Origin: Sinorhizobium meliloti 4H41
GTDB taxonomy: Bacteria > Pseudomonadota > Alphaproteobacteria > Rhizobiales > Rhizobiaceae
Reading direction: 5' to 3'
DNA: 64,000 nt
Assembly: GCF_000375585.1 (NCBI RefSeq)
Contig: NZ_AQWP01000018.1
Coordinates: forward strand, 1 to 64,000
A model generated the notes under the pieces. The model made no database searches. It was not told the origin of the DNA and saw nothing but the letters and a program-made list of their open reading frames with translations. This document shows, piece after piece, positions 51,480 to 60,481 of this stretch (position 1 is its first letter; every line of letters starts with the position of its first letter). Both the position numbers and the translations under genes were made by a program.

Positions 51480-54400
51480 ATGCGCCAAGAGATTGCCGGC
51501 TGGTGCGCCCTCTGCAAATCGCGTTGCGGCGCGACTTTCGTCGTCGAGGACGGGAGGCTGATTAGCGCTGGCCCGCTGCCTTCGCATCCGACCGGGCGGT
51601 CGCTGTGCGTCAAGGGCAAGGCGGCGCCGGAAATCCTGTACAATCCGGAACGATTACTTTTTCCGCAGAAGCGGACTAAGCCAAAATCATCGGATGATCC
51701 CGGCTGGGTGCGTATTTCCTGGGACGAGGCGTTGACGACGATCGGCGAAAGGCTGCGTGGCATCCGCGGCGATTATGGCCCGCAGGCGCTGTCCTTCTCG
51801 ACCACAACCCCGAGCGGCACCAGCATCAGCGATGGCGACGAATGGATCGACCGGCTGATCCGGTTGTCGACACCCAATTGGGTCAGCACACAGGAAAGCT
51901 GCACCTGGCACCGAGATACCACGCATCGGTTGACCGTGGGCTCCGCGTTGCCTTACCCAGATTGGGAAAAGACCGATCTGGTGGTTCTATGGGGGTTTAA
52001 CCCAAGTTCCGTTTGGCTCGATCAGGCAACGCAGATAGCGGCGGCGCGGGCGAGAGGCGCCAAAGTCATGGTTGTCGATCCGAGACGGTTTGGCTTTGCC
52101 ATTGGTGCGGACCACTGGCTGCGTGTACGGCCCGGGGCGGATGGCATTCTCATGCTGGGCCTGATGCGCCAGATGATCGAGACCGGGCGCTACGATCGCA
52201 AGTTTGTCCAGACGTGGACCAACGGTGCGTTGCTGGTCCGGAACGATAATGGCCAGTACTTGCGCGGATGCGATATCTCGTCCGATGCGGCGTCAGATGG
52301 TTTCGTCGTATTGGCGCAGCACGGAAGCCCGGTTGTCGTCGGGCGTAATGATGCCGACGCTCGAAGCGAGCTTGCAAGTGCGCAATTGCTCGCGGATGCC
52401 GACGTCGGCGGTCTTGCGGGATCGATACCATGTCGAACGGCTTTTAGTCATTTGCGTGATGCGGCGATGGCGCGAACGTTGGAGGAGGTTTCCGCCGCGA
52501 CCTGGGTTCCCGTGGAGCAGATCGTGGCGGCAGCGGACGCGCTGTCAGCTGCGGCCTCGGTCGCCTACTACACGTGGACCGGGCTTTGTCAGCATGCAAC
52601 GGCAACCCAGACCGACCGTGCGCTCGCCACCCTGATGAGCTTAAAAGGCTGTTATGACGTGCCGGGTGGAAATATCGTGCTGCCCGCGCACCCGATCAAC
52701 AAGGTCCACGGCGAGGAACTTCTCGATCCTGACCTTCTGAAGCTAACCGTCGGCATTGATGAACGACCAATCGGTCCACCGAGCGTCGGCCGCGTCGTTT
52801 CGCATGATTTCTACACGTCGGTCCTAGATGGCGTACCCTACAAGATCCGCGCTTTGGTGGGTTTTGGTTCTAACTTGGCTGTCGCACATGCCGATTCAAT
52901 CCGGGGGCGCGATGCGCTGGCGGCGCTGGACTTCTATGTTCATTGCGATATTTTTGAGAACCCTAGCGCTCGCTATGCGGATATCCTGCTGCCGGTGAAT
53001 ACTTTCTACGAGCGCGATGCGCTGCGTGTTGGCTTTACCTCTGGACAGGCGGCTGAGGAACATGTCCAGTTTCGACCGAAACTTGTTGAACCGATGGGTG
53101 AATCCCGTTCAGACGCGGAGATTGCCTTTTCGCTGGCCGATGAACTGGGCCTACGCGAACAGTTCTTTGGCGGCAGCATCGATGCGGGCCGAGAGTATGT
53201 TATTGAGCCACTAGGGATCGGGCTGGATACGCTCAAGGCTAATGCCGGTGGCGTTCGGCTACCCTTGCAGCAACGATATCGCAAGTATAGCGAAACCCAC
53301 GATGGTAAGGTGACCGGTTTCAAGACGGAAACCGGCTTGGTCGAGCTTTACAGTGCAGTCCTGCATCGGTCGGGCGAAGCGCCGGTACCGACTTTCGCGG
53401 AGGATGACCTTCCCGGCAATGGTGATTATCCGTTTGCGCTAACTTCGGCCAAAACCGGGTATTTTTGCCATTCCCAGCACCGGAACATTGCATCGCTTAG
53501 AAAGCGCGAACCCGACCCTTATGTATATTTGGCACCGGAAACCGCTGATGAGCTCATGCTGGGCGAAGGCGACTGGGCGGATGTCGTGACCGCGCATGGA
53601 TGGATCCGCATGCGCGTCAAACATGACAAGAGCCAGCATCCAAAAGTCGTTAGGGCTGCGTATGGATGGTGGCAGGGCAACAAGGAACTGGGTCTAAAGG
53701 GGTACGATCCTTTTGCCAATGGGGGCGCCAACTTCAACGTCTTGATGGACGGAAAACGTCTTGACCGGATGTCCGGCACTGCTCCGCATAGGTCGATATC
53801 TTGCAAGATCGTTCCTGTCGACTCAAAGCCGCAACAGCCGCGAAGTTGGAGTGGATATCGTCCGTTCATCGTCACTCGGACAGAGAAAATTGCACGAGAC
53901 GTCACTGCAGTTTGGCTTGCGGATGCAGATGGTAGACGCCTACCGGACTATCGTCCAGGGCAGCATCTCACCATCCGTTTGACTCACCCGCGAACCGGCG
54001 AGCAGTTGACACGCTGTTATTCTCTCGTCGGATCCGCAATCGAAAGCAACCGTAACGAATACAATATTGCAGTCAGACGTGTCGGGAGGTCAGCAGATCG
54101 TGATGACGTCGCTGGTGGATACGTATCCAGTCTCGTTAATGACGAACTTCTCCTGGGTCAAACGATCGACGTGCGAGCGCCGAGCGGTACCTTTATTATC
54201 CCACTTCAACCAACGAATCCTATAGTCTTGGTGGCTGGGGGTATTGGTATTACTCCGATGCTATCCTATCTCGAAACTTTGGCCAGAGTTGGCGCAAAGC
54301 ACGAGGTAAGACTACTCTACGCGAACCGTTCTGAACAGACCGAAGCCTACGCGAAACGGCTTGAGAGTCTTCAAGCCCAATTACCCTCGCTTACCGTCGA

Positions 54401-54890
54401 GCGCTTCATCACTGCCGGCGCGAAACCTTCTACAGAGGGAGTCGTTGGTCGTCGAGTAGGCGCTGAGGACATCCTCACCGAGCGCACAGGGCCCAATCCG
54501 CATGTCTATTTCTGCGGTCCGCCTTCGATGACCTCAGCCTTGCGCGCCCAGCTAATAGAAGTCGGCCACAATCCCGCGCTCGTTTTTGAAGAGACATTCA
54601 GCGGTATTCAGATCAATTCTAAGGACGTTCCGGAGGGGCCATTCATAGTCACATTCGCGAAGTCCGGGGTAACCACGATCTGGACGAGGGACAAAGGCTC
54701 CTTGCTGGATCTCGCAGAAACTGCAGGCGTGGCGATGTCCAATGGCTGTCGCGCTGGGCAATGTGAATCCTGCGAAACGCGGATATTAGCAGGGGAATGC
54801 ACCCATCGAATAGGCGTCGCGCATCCCGGAGGTGAAACTTGTTTAGCATGTCAAACAGTGCCGACATCAGATCTTGTCGTCGAGGCGTAG
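51480..54890 (+). CDS. molybdopterin oxidoreductase fused to FAD/NAD reductase and [2Fe-2S] ferredoxin domains
   Basis: The 1,136-residue product has three modules. Residues 1-790 are a Mo-bisMGD oxidoreductase of the formate dehydrogenase/nitrate reductase superfamily: Fe-S cysteines 9, 12, 16 and 43 (WCALCKSRCG...CVKG), a likely Mo-ligand Cys141 in ESCTWH, and LVVLWGFNPSS. Residues about 792-1040 are a ferredoxin-NAD(P)+ reductase: RCYSLVGS for FAD, LVAGGIGITPMLSYLE and YFCGPPSM for NAD. Residues about 1050-1136 are a plant-type ferredoxin with Cys1090, 1095, 1098 and 1124. No signal peptide, so cytosolic. ATG 51480 is seven bases after GGAG; an overlapping upstream frame lies partly in uxaA. 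The fusion carries its own electron chain to NAD(P); substrate unknown, likely an aldehyde, alcohol or acid from the operon's pathway. Confidence 0.88.
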   Translation: MRQEIAGWCALCKSRCGATFVVEDGRLISAGPLPSHPTGRSLCVKGKAAPEILYNPERLLFPQKRTKPKSSDDPGWVRISWDEALTTIGERLRGIRGDYGPQALSFSTTTPSGTSISDGDEWIDRLIRLSTPNWVSTQESCTWHRDTTHRLTVGSALPYPDWEKTDLVVLWGFNPSSVWLDQATQIAAARARGAKVMVVDPRRFGFAIGADHWLRVRPGADGILMLGLMRQMIETGRYDRKFVQTWTNGALLVRNDNGQYLRGCDISSDAASDGFVVLAQHGSPVVVGRNDADARSELASAQLLADADVGGLAGSIPCRTAFSHLRDAAMARTLEEVSAATWVPVEQIVAAADALSAAASVAYYTWTGLCQHATATQTDRALATLMSLKGCYDVPGGNIVLPAHPINKVHGEELLDPDLLKLTVGIDERPIGPPSVGRVVSHDFYTSVLDGVPYKIRALVGFGSNLAVAHADSIRGRDALAALDFYVHCDIFENPSARYADILLPVNTFYERDALRVGFTSGQAAEEHVQFRPKLVEPMGESRSDAEIAFSLADELGLREQFFGGSIDAGREYVIEPLGIGLDTLKANAGGVRLPLQQRYRKYSETHDGKVTGFKTETGLVELYSAVLHRSGEAPVPTFAEDDLPGNGDYPFALTSAKTGYFCHSQHRNIASLRKREPDPYVYLAPETADELMLGEGDWADVVTAHGWIRMRVKHDKSQHPKVVRAAYGWWQGNKELGLKGYDPFANGGANFNVLMDGKRLDRMSGTAPHRSISCKIVPVDSKPQQPRSWSGYRPFIVTRTEKIARDVTAVWLADADGRRLPDYRPGQHLTIRLTHPRTGEQLTRCYSLVGSAIESNRNEYNIAVRRVGRSADRDDVAGGYVSSLVNDELLLGQTIDVRAPSGTFIIPLQPTNPIVLVAGGIGITPMLSYLETLARVGAKHEVRLLYANRSEQTEAYAKRLESLQAQLPSLTVERFITAGAKPSTEGVVGRRVGAEDILTERTGPNPHVYFCGPPSMTSALRAQLIEVGHNPALVFEETFSGIQINSKDVPEGPFIVTFAKSGVTTIWTRDKGSLLDLAETAGVAMSNGCRAGQCESCETRILAGECTHRIGVAHPGGETCLACQTVPTSDLVVEA

Positions 54891-54934
54891 TAACAACGTT
54901 GACTTCGTCGGCAACCAGAGAAGTTTCTCTACGT

Positions 54935-55260
54935 TCCCCAAAGGGGCGCAAAGCCTTGGTTGTTGGCGCCGGGGGTGCCGGAAAAGCAATCTCATTCGCA
55001 CTACTTGCAGGTAGCGGTTGTGCCTCGTTAAAGATCACGGACGTGAACGAGGATAGAGCAGAGGCATTGGTGAAAGATATCCGAAGGCGATATGACGATT
55101 TGGATGTCATCGTCACGGAAACTCTCTATCCGAAGTCGACCTGGTCGTGAATGCAACACCCTGTTTCACACCAAATGTCTACCGCGATCAGCTGAAACAG
55201 ATCACGTCAATGGGCACATTTTTCGATAATATTTTGGCAGAAAACATAGTTGGCAACTAG
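54935..55260 (+). pseudogene. aroE: shikimate dehydrogenase (AroE-like) fragment
   Basis: After the oxidoreductase, GRKALVVGAGGAGKAISFALL (the NADP-binding loop of AroE) is followed by LKITDVNEDRAEALVKDI. The frame then shifts by one near 55130 (SEVDLVVNATPC is read in another frame) and ends at TAG 55258-55260. The substrate-binding N-terminal half and the C-terminus are missing. It is a remnant, probably of a quinate/shikimate-type dehydrogenase that belonged to this or another operon. Confidence 0.7.
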
Positions 55261-55311
55261 AACTGATATTTACGAAACTTCAGGTACAGGAGAGACGCCC
55301 TAACGAAGAGG

Positions 55312-55335
55312 CCCCCGGCCTGGAAGGGCCGGGGG
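55312..55335. terminator. GC-rich 9-bp hairpin between convergent genes
   Basis: CCCCCGGCC (55312-55320) and GGCCGGGGG (55327-55335) pair around a six-base loop between the end of the large plus-strand operon and the end of the minus-strand MFS gene. It can serve as a bidirectional terminator, although no T-tract follows on the plus strand. Confidence 0.65.
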
Positions 55336-55413
55336 TCCGCCGCAGCTCTGGTCTGCGGCACCTTGGTTCGTGGGAGGAGATGTTACGAACACAAGGAGTC
55401 GATAAAGCATCGG

Positions 55414-56628
55414 CTAACGTGCCTTATGTTCCTGTATCCGCGGCAGAAACCACGTAATCAGACCGACAAGCGGGAAAAACGAACAGATGACGTAGACGGT
55501 TTGAAGGCTGGTGCTGTCTCCCAGCCAACCCAGTCCAGCCGCCGCAATCCCAGCCATGCCAAAATTCAATCCATAGAAAACCCCGCCGATCATGCCGACG
55601 CGAGACGGCATCAGCTCCATCGCGTAGATCATGATGGATGCGAATGCGCTGGCCATGATCAGATTGATAACGACCGTCAACGCGATGGTTGTGTAGAGGT
55701 CGACGTAAGGCAGGAGAAGAGTGAAAGGCAGGGGGCCGAGGATGGACAGCCAGATTACCCGATAGCGACCGATCTTGTCGCCAACCATGCCGCCCAACAA
55801 AACTCCCGCTGCGGATGAGATGAACATCACGAACAGCATGATCTGTGACTGCGCGATCGTGACGCCAAAACGCTCGATTGCGTAGAAAGTGTAGAACGAT
55901 CGGAAACTTTCAAGATAGGCGAGCTTCGAGAACATCAAGATCGCGAGAATAAATAGTCCGAGCCAGACCTGCTGACGCGAATGTTCAACGACCGTTTTGC
56001 GAGCTTTGGCCGCAGTTTCGGAGGCGGCGAGAAACTGCTCTCGGATCGACGAATGCTGGCGGGCGATCCAGATCATCAACGCCATCGCAAGGATCGCCAG
56101 TGAAGCAAACCAGCTCAAACTTTCTTGGCCACGGGGGACAATGATGATAGCAGCGAGCAGCGGGCCCAGTGCGCCGCCAAGTTGCCCACCAACCTGAAAT
56201 ATTCCCTGAGCCAGGCCCTGCTTTGCATGTGATGCATAACGAGCCGTTCGAGTTGCTTCTGGATGATAGATTGACGAACCAATGCCTATGCAAACGACCG
56301 AGACCAAAATCATCGCATAGCTTGATGCAAACGCGAGGAGCGTAACGCCTACAAGTGTGAACCCCATCCCGCCGGCCGTGGAATAGGGCAGGGGACGACG
56401 ATCGGTATAAGCGCCAACCAGGGGCTGAAACAGCGAGCCCGCCGTTTGGAAAGCCAGGGTTATAAGCCCGATTTGCGCAAGGTTGAGATCGTAGGATTGT
56501 TGAATGATCGGGTAAACCGCTGGGATAAGCGACTGGATAAGATCATTGAGTAAGTGGGTCGTTCCAAGAACGAGCAAAACTGCAATATTGGCCGATATCG
56601 CAACTGATCGGGTGCGAGTTGCATCCAT
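55414..56628 (-). CDS. MFS transporter, fosmidomycin-resistance (Fsr) family
   Basis: The 404-residue product has twelve hydrophobic segments and the Fsr pattern: LGTTHLLNDLIQSLIPAVYPIIQQSYDLNLAQIGLITLAFQTAGSLFQPLVGAYTDRRP and IGSSIYHPEATRTARYASHAKQGLAQGIFQVGGQLGGALGPLL. The central loop is charged. It exports drugs or metabolites by proton antiport. The start is ATG 56628 (MDATRTRSVAIS); the frame upstream has no coding sense. It is divergent from a deoR-family gene that may regulate it. Confidence 0.88.
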   Translation of the reverse strand: MDATRTRSVAISANIAVLLVLGTTHLLNDLIQSLIPAVYPIIQQSYDLNLAQIGLITLAFQTAGSLFQPLVGAYTDRRPLPYSTAGGMGFTLVGVTLLAFASSYAMILVSVVCIGIGSSIYHPEATRTARYASHAKQGLAQGIFQVGGQLGGALGPLLAAIIIVPRGQESLSWFASLAILAMALMIWIARQHSSIREQFLAASETAAKARKTVVEHSRQQVWLGLFILAILMFSKLAYLESFRSFYTFYAIERFGVTIAQSQIMLFVMFISSAAGVLLGGMVGDKIGRYRVIWLSILGPLPFTLLLPYVDLYTTIALTVVINLIMASAFASIMIYAMELMPSRVGMIGGVFYGLNFGMAGIAAAGLGWLGDSTSLQTVYVICSFFPLVGLITWFLPRIQEHKAR

Positions 56629-56778
56629 GATAAAATCCGGTCTCCTAGAAATGTACAGAGCGCGATTGGCTTCTTGAAATGGAGCGCAATGCGGCGAGAG
56701 GATCGTCCTATTAGCTACAATCATTGCAGATCGTGAATGAACGTGCAAGAAGAAGAGTTGACTAAGGAGAATTTCGGA

Positions 56779-57558
56779 ATGCTGAGTGAAGAGCGCCTTA
56801 ATCTGATCCGTCAGCAGCTGACCCAAACTGGCAAGGTTCTCGCATCCGATCTTGCTGTTGAGTTTGACTGCTCCGAAGATACCATCCGTCGGGATTTGCG
56901 TGAGCTCGCGAGGAGCGGTTTTTGCAAGCGCGTCTATGGTGGCGCGCTGGCGCATCCGCCGGCGCCTGCGCCCAATTCTGGCTCCATCGAGGTTCGGAGT
57001 CGTCGTCAAATTGACAGTAAATCACGACTGGCAAAGGCCGCAGTTGCATCACTGGCAAGCTGTGACACGATTTTTATCGACGCAAGCTCGACCAATCTGG
57101 TTATTGCTGAGGCGCTACCGCGGGATCGCAAGATTAATGTCGTCACGAATGCGCCAGCCATCGCCGTGGCCCTGAAAGACCATCAACTGTGTACCATCAT
57201 GATGATCGGTGGCCTGTTCAACAGCGATAAGGGCATCTGCTATGGCCCCCAGGCTGTTCGGGATATCGAGAATATTTACGCGGACGTGTTTGTTCTGGGC
57301 GCGTGTGGCGTTGATGCGATCACGGGCCTAACTGCGCTAGATCCTTCCGAAGCGGAGGTCAAACGCGCCATGGTCAATCAAAGCGCGAAGGTATTAGTCG
57401 CCTCAACAACAAACAAGCTTGGCACAGTAGCTCCCTTCAGAGTGATGGACACCTCCTCTCAGATCCAACTCATCGTCGACTTTGACGTTGCCACAGAGTT
57501 GCTTGAGAGTTTGCGCCGGACGGACATGGTCGTCGATGTGGTGGCATCAAAGGCTTAG
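56779..57558 (+). CDS. DeoR/GlpR family transcriptional regulator
   Basis: The 259-residue product starts MLSEERLNLIRQQLTQTGKVLASDLAVEFDCSEDTIRRDLRELARSGFCKRVYGGAL, the DeoR-type helix-turn-helix, and has the sugar-phosphate sensor domain with DTIFIDASSTNLVIAEALPR, VVTNAPAIAVAL and VDAITGLTALDPSEAEVKRAM. ATG 56779 has AAGGAG eight bases upstream; a frame to 56737 lacks one. It responds to phosphorylated sugars. It is divergent from the Fsr-type transporter and upstream of another MFS gene. Confidence 0.9.
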   Translation: MLSEERLNLIRQQLTQTGKVLASDLAVEFDCSEDTIRRDLRELARSGFCKRVYGGALAHPPAPAPNSGSIEVRSRRQIDSKSRLAKAAVASLASCDTIFIDASSTNLVIAEALPRDRKINVVTNAPAIAVALKDHQLCTIMMIGGLFNSDKGICYGPQAVRDIENIYADVFVLGACGVDAITGLTALDPSEAEVKRAMVNQSAKVLVASTTNKLGTVAPFRVMDTSSQIQLIVDFDVATELLESLRRTDMVVDVVASKA

Positions 57559-57691
57559 CGTCTGAATGTTTCGAAAGCCTGTGACGCCCGCGTCTGTTTT
57601 TTCACATTGTTGACGACTCTCAAGCGTTGTTGCACGGTCATTCGTATTCTGCGATAAGCGCGCATTCAGATTGGCCTTGGGAGATTGCAAC

Positions 57692-58849
57692 GTGCCACCA
57701 CGCGGACAATATTATGTTTCTGGAAAACGTGAGCAGATCGCCACGCGCCTGACCTTCCTGATCGCAGGATTGGGAATGGCTGCATGGGCACCGCTCGTAC
57801 CCTACGCCAAGGAACGTGTCGGAGCCGATAACGGCACCTTGGGGTTATTATTGCTATGCCTGGGCTTGGGTTCTTTTATTGCGATGCCGATAACGGGACT
57901 TCTTACCAGCCGATATGGTTGTCGGGCGGTCATTGTAGGAAGCAGCGCTTGTCTTGCCTACATGATTCCGGTTTTAGCTGCTGTCGACACCCCACTTCAT
58001 CTTGCCATCGCATTGGCCGTCTTTGGAGCGAGCGTCGGCAGCGTCGATGTCGCGGTGAATATACAGGCCGTTATGGTCGAAAAAGATAGCGGCCGCAGCA
58101 TGATGTCCGGCTTTCATGGACTGTTTAGCCTTGGGGGCATAGTTGGCGCCGGCGGAGTTAGCCTGGCGCTCGGATCGGGTGCGCCGTTACCCGGAGTAGT
58201 CTTCGCTGTCGGTGGTGTTCTGACCGTATTGCTCATGCTTGCCTACCATGGTTTGCTAACCTACGGTAACATTGAACAGGAAAAGACGCCGACTTTCGTC
58301 TTTCCCAAGGGCATCGTCCTTGTTCTTGGATTGCTTTGTTTCCTTTCTTTCATGGGAGAAGGTGCAATCCTCGACTGGAGCGCGCTCTTCCTGGTTTCGA
58401 ACCATGGCGTTGAGCAGGCGTCTGCAGGCCTAGCTTATACGTCCTTTGCAATAACTATGACCATTGGACGCTTGCTCGGTGACAGGATCGTGACCCATCT
58501 TGGAGGTCAACGTGTCGTGCTCTTCGGCGGAGCTTTGTCGGCTGCAGGGTTTGCCTTGGCGTTCCTGGCGAACAATCACATAGCGGCTTTGGCGGGTTTC
58601 GCTCTCGTGGGGGCTGGTTTGTCCAATATCGTGCCGGTTTTCTTTACCGCCGCAGGCCGACAAACGGTCTTGCCAGCGAGTCTAGCCGTCACGGCAGTTT
58701 TTACCCTTGGCTATGCGGGGATACTGTTGGGTCCAGCAATGATCGGGTTCATTGCCCAGATTTGGAGCCTTAGCTTCGGGATTCTTTTACTTTCAATCTT
58801 CATGGGTTTCGTCGCTGTCGTTGGCCCACTAGCCGCACGAGTGCGATAG
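57692..58849 (+). CDS. MFS transporter (YbjJ-like)
   Basis: The product of about 385 residues starts MPPRGQYYVSGKREQIATRLTFLIAGLGMAAWAPLVPYAKERVGADNGTLGLLLLCLGLGSFIAMPITG. Twelve hydrophobic segments, a GFHGLFSLGGIVGAGGVSLAL segment typical of YbjJ-like transporters, and a cytosolic loop KTPTFVFPKG are visible. GTG at 57692 lies eight bases after GGGAG; the frame is open to 57671. Substrate unknown. It follows the deoR gene by 133 bases on the same strand and may be under its control. Confidence 0.85.
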   Translation: MPPRGQYYVSGKREQIATRLTFLIAGLGMAAWAPLVPYAKERVGADNGTLGLLLLCLGLGSFIAMPITGLLTSRYGCRAVIVGSSACLAYMIPVLAAVDTPLHLAIALAVFGASVGSVDVAVNIQAVMVEKDSGRSMMSGFHGLFSLGGIVGAGGVSLALGSGAPLPGVVFAVGGVLTVLLMLAYHGLLTYGNIEQEKTPTFVFPKGIVLVLGLLCFLSFMGEGAILDWSALFLVSNHGVEQASAGLAYTSFAITMTIGRLLGDRIVTHLGGQRVVLFGGALSAAGFALAFLANNHIAALAGFALVGAGLSNIVPVFFTAAGRQTVLPASLAVTAVFTLGYAGILLGPAMIGFIAQIWSLSFGILLLSIFMGFVAVVGPLAARVR

Positions 58850-58855
58850 ACAGGA

Positions 58856-59044
58856 ATGATTACAAAAAGGAAGTCAGCACGCGCGGCGGAGGCGCGGGCT
58901 GCGACCCTTAAAGATGTCGCCGCCCTTACTGACCTCTCTACGACCACGGTCAGCAGGGTGCGCCCTTTGTTCAGGCCAAAACCGCAATCACGTACACATC
59001 TCATCTTGATATCAGCGCCAAATCGTGCAAACGTGCACAAATAG
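58856..59044 (+). pseudogene. LacI family regulator, N-terminal helix-turn-helix fragment
   Basis: The frame encodes TLKDVAALTDLSTTTVSRV, the LacI-type DNA-binding helix-turn-helix, and then reads unrelated residues to a stop after 62 codons. The ligand-binding domain (about 270 residues) and hinge helix are absent. It is a broken remnant between two MFS genes; a regulator of the sugar-type genes that follow may have been lost here. Confidence 0.7.
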
Positions 59045-59180
59045 GCACAAACGTGGACGCGTGCGTTCATGCAAACCGGCATCACCTGATCCAGGCGATG
59101 AAGCGCGAGTGCTTTATGTCATTGAGGCGAGGGGTTTCAGCAATGTCCCTGTTCGAGCATCAGCAAATTTGAGAAGAGTT

Positions 59181-60410
59181 ATGAATAAACAAGCCATGGT
59201 GGGAGCGCCGGAGCGCCGCAATACAAACGAATTATCGATCATCATCCTGTCACTTGCCGCCTTCGTGATCGTCACGACAGAATTTATCATCATCGGCTTG
59301 ATGCCAAACATGGCTCGTGATCTTGAAATCTCGATTCCATTGGCCGGTCAGCTTGTAACGTCGTTCGCCCTGATCGTCGTATTTGCTGGCCCACCTCTAA
59401 CTGCGCTTGTTGCAAAGATCGAGCGGCGCGCGTTGTTCACCTGGATTCTCGTCGCCTTCGCAGTCAGCAACGTCGCCGTAGCATTGGCTCCCGGTTTCTG
59501 GACTGTATTGCTGGCGCGGGTCGTACCGGCAGCCTTGCTGCCCGTTTTTTGGGGGGTCGGCAGCGATGCGGCTGCCATGCTGGTATTGAAGGAAAACGCC
59601 GGTCGTGCCATTTCGAAGGTCTATTTCGGGGTAACTGGGGCATTGCTCTTCGGTATCCCCTTGGGCACAGTTCTGGGCGACGCCATTGGTTGGCGCGGCG
59701 CATTCTGGATCCTGGCCGCCATGTCCGCTCTTATGGCTGTATTGCTCTATGCAGCGATGCCGAAGCTGTTCCCGGCCGAGAAGCAAAGTCTCCGACAGCA
59801 GATCAGTTCGTTGAGCAATCGGTTCTTCATCGCAAACCTTTTGCTATCGTTCGCCATTTTCACAGCCATGTTCGGCGCTTACACCTATCTTGCCGACATG
59901 CTGGAAGGGTACGCTCACATCGAGCCCGCCCAGGTGGGCTGGTGGCTCATGGGTTTTGGTACGGTCGGACTTCTGGGTAATTATCTCGCTGGCCGCATGG
60001 TGGATAGCCAGCCGGTCAGCGCCACGGTTATTTTCTGCCTGTTGATGGGGCTTGGTGCAGCCGGAGCGATCTTTTCCGTCGCGTATATGGCGATCTTCAT
60101 CGCGTCTCTCGTGGCATGGGGTATCGCTCACACAGCGCTTTTCCCGCTCGGTCAGATCCGGGTCATTAACGCAGCAAATGACGGGAAAGCACTTGCTGGA
60201 ACCCTGAACATCTCAGCGTGCAATAGCGGTATAGCTGCGGGAGCGATCCTCGGTGGCTGGGCTATCAACGAGGGAGGAGTTAGTGCCGCCATCCTTGGAG
60301 CCGCAGCGTTAGTGGCAATCTGTGCAATTGCGTCACCCTTGGTAGCTCGCCTGAGACCTGCACCGTGTCGCCAGGAAGAAGTCGCAAGCTCTATGCGGGC
60401 CGCAAACTAG
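59181..60410 (+). CDS. MFS transporter, DHA1-type efflux family
   Basis: The 409-residue product has twelve membrane segments and DHA1 features: FVIVTTEFIIIGLMPNMARDLEISIPLAGQLVTSFALIVVFAGPPLTALVAKIERR and VFWGVGSDAAAMLVLKENAGRAISKVYFGVTGALLFGIPLGTVLGD. Homologues export purine nucleosides, sugars or drugs. ATG 59181 follows GAGAAGAG; the frame is open upstream to 59025 without coding sense. The C-terminal tail is charged and short. No linked regulator other than the LacI fragment. Confidence 0.87.
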   Translation: MNKQAMVGAPERRNTNELSIIILSLAAFVIVTTEFIIIGLMPNMARDLEISIPLAGQLVTSFALIVVFAGPPLTALVAKIERRALFTWILVAFAVSNVAVALAPGFWTVLLARVVPAALLPVFWGVGSDAAAMLVLKENAGRAISKVYFGVTGALLFGIPLGTVLGDAIGWRGAFWILAAMSALMAVLLYAAMPKLFPAEKQSLRQQISSLSNRFFIANLLLSFAIFTAMFGAYTYLADMLEGYAHIEPAQVGWWLMGFGTVGLLGNYLAGRMVDSQPVSATVIFCLLMGLGAAGAIFSVAYMAIFIASLVAWGIAHTALFPLGQIRVINAANDGKALAGTLNISACNSGIAAGAILGGWAINEGGVSAAILGAAALVAICAIASPLVARLRPAPCRQEEVASSMRAAN

Positions 60411-60481
60411 TCTCGACGATCAAAGCCAATCCTTCAAACAGAATTTAAAGCTTGAGAAATCACCTTGGAGGGCAGCTACCA

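Noticed and set aside
54649..55116. 155-codon minus-strand frame
   Set aside because: Antisense to the ferredoxin domain and the AroE fragment.
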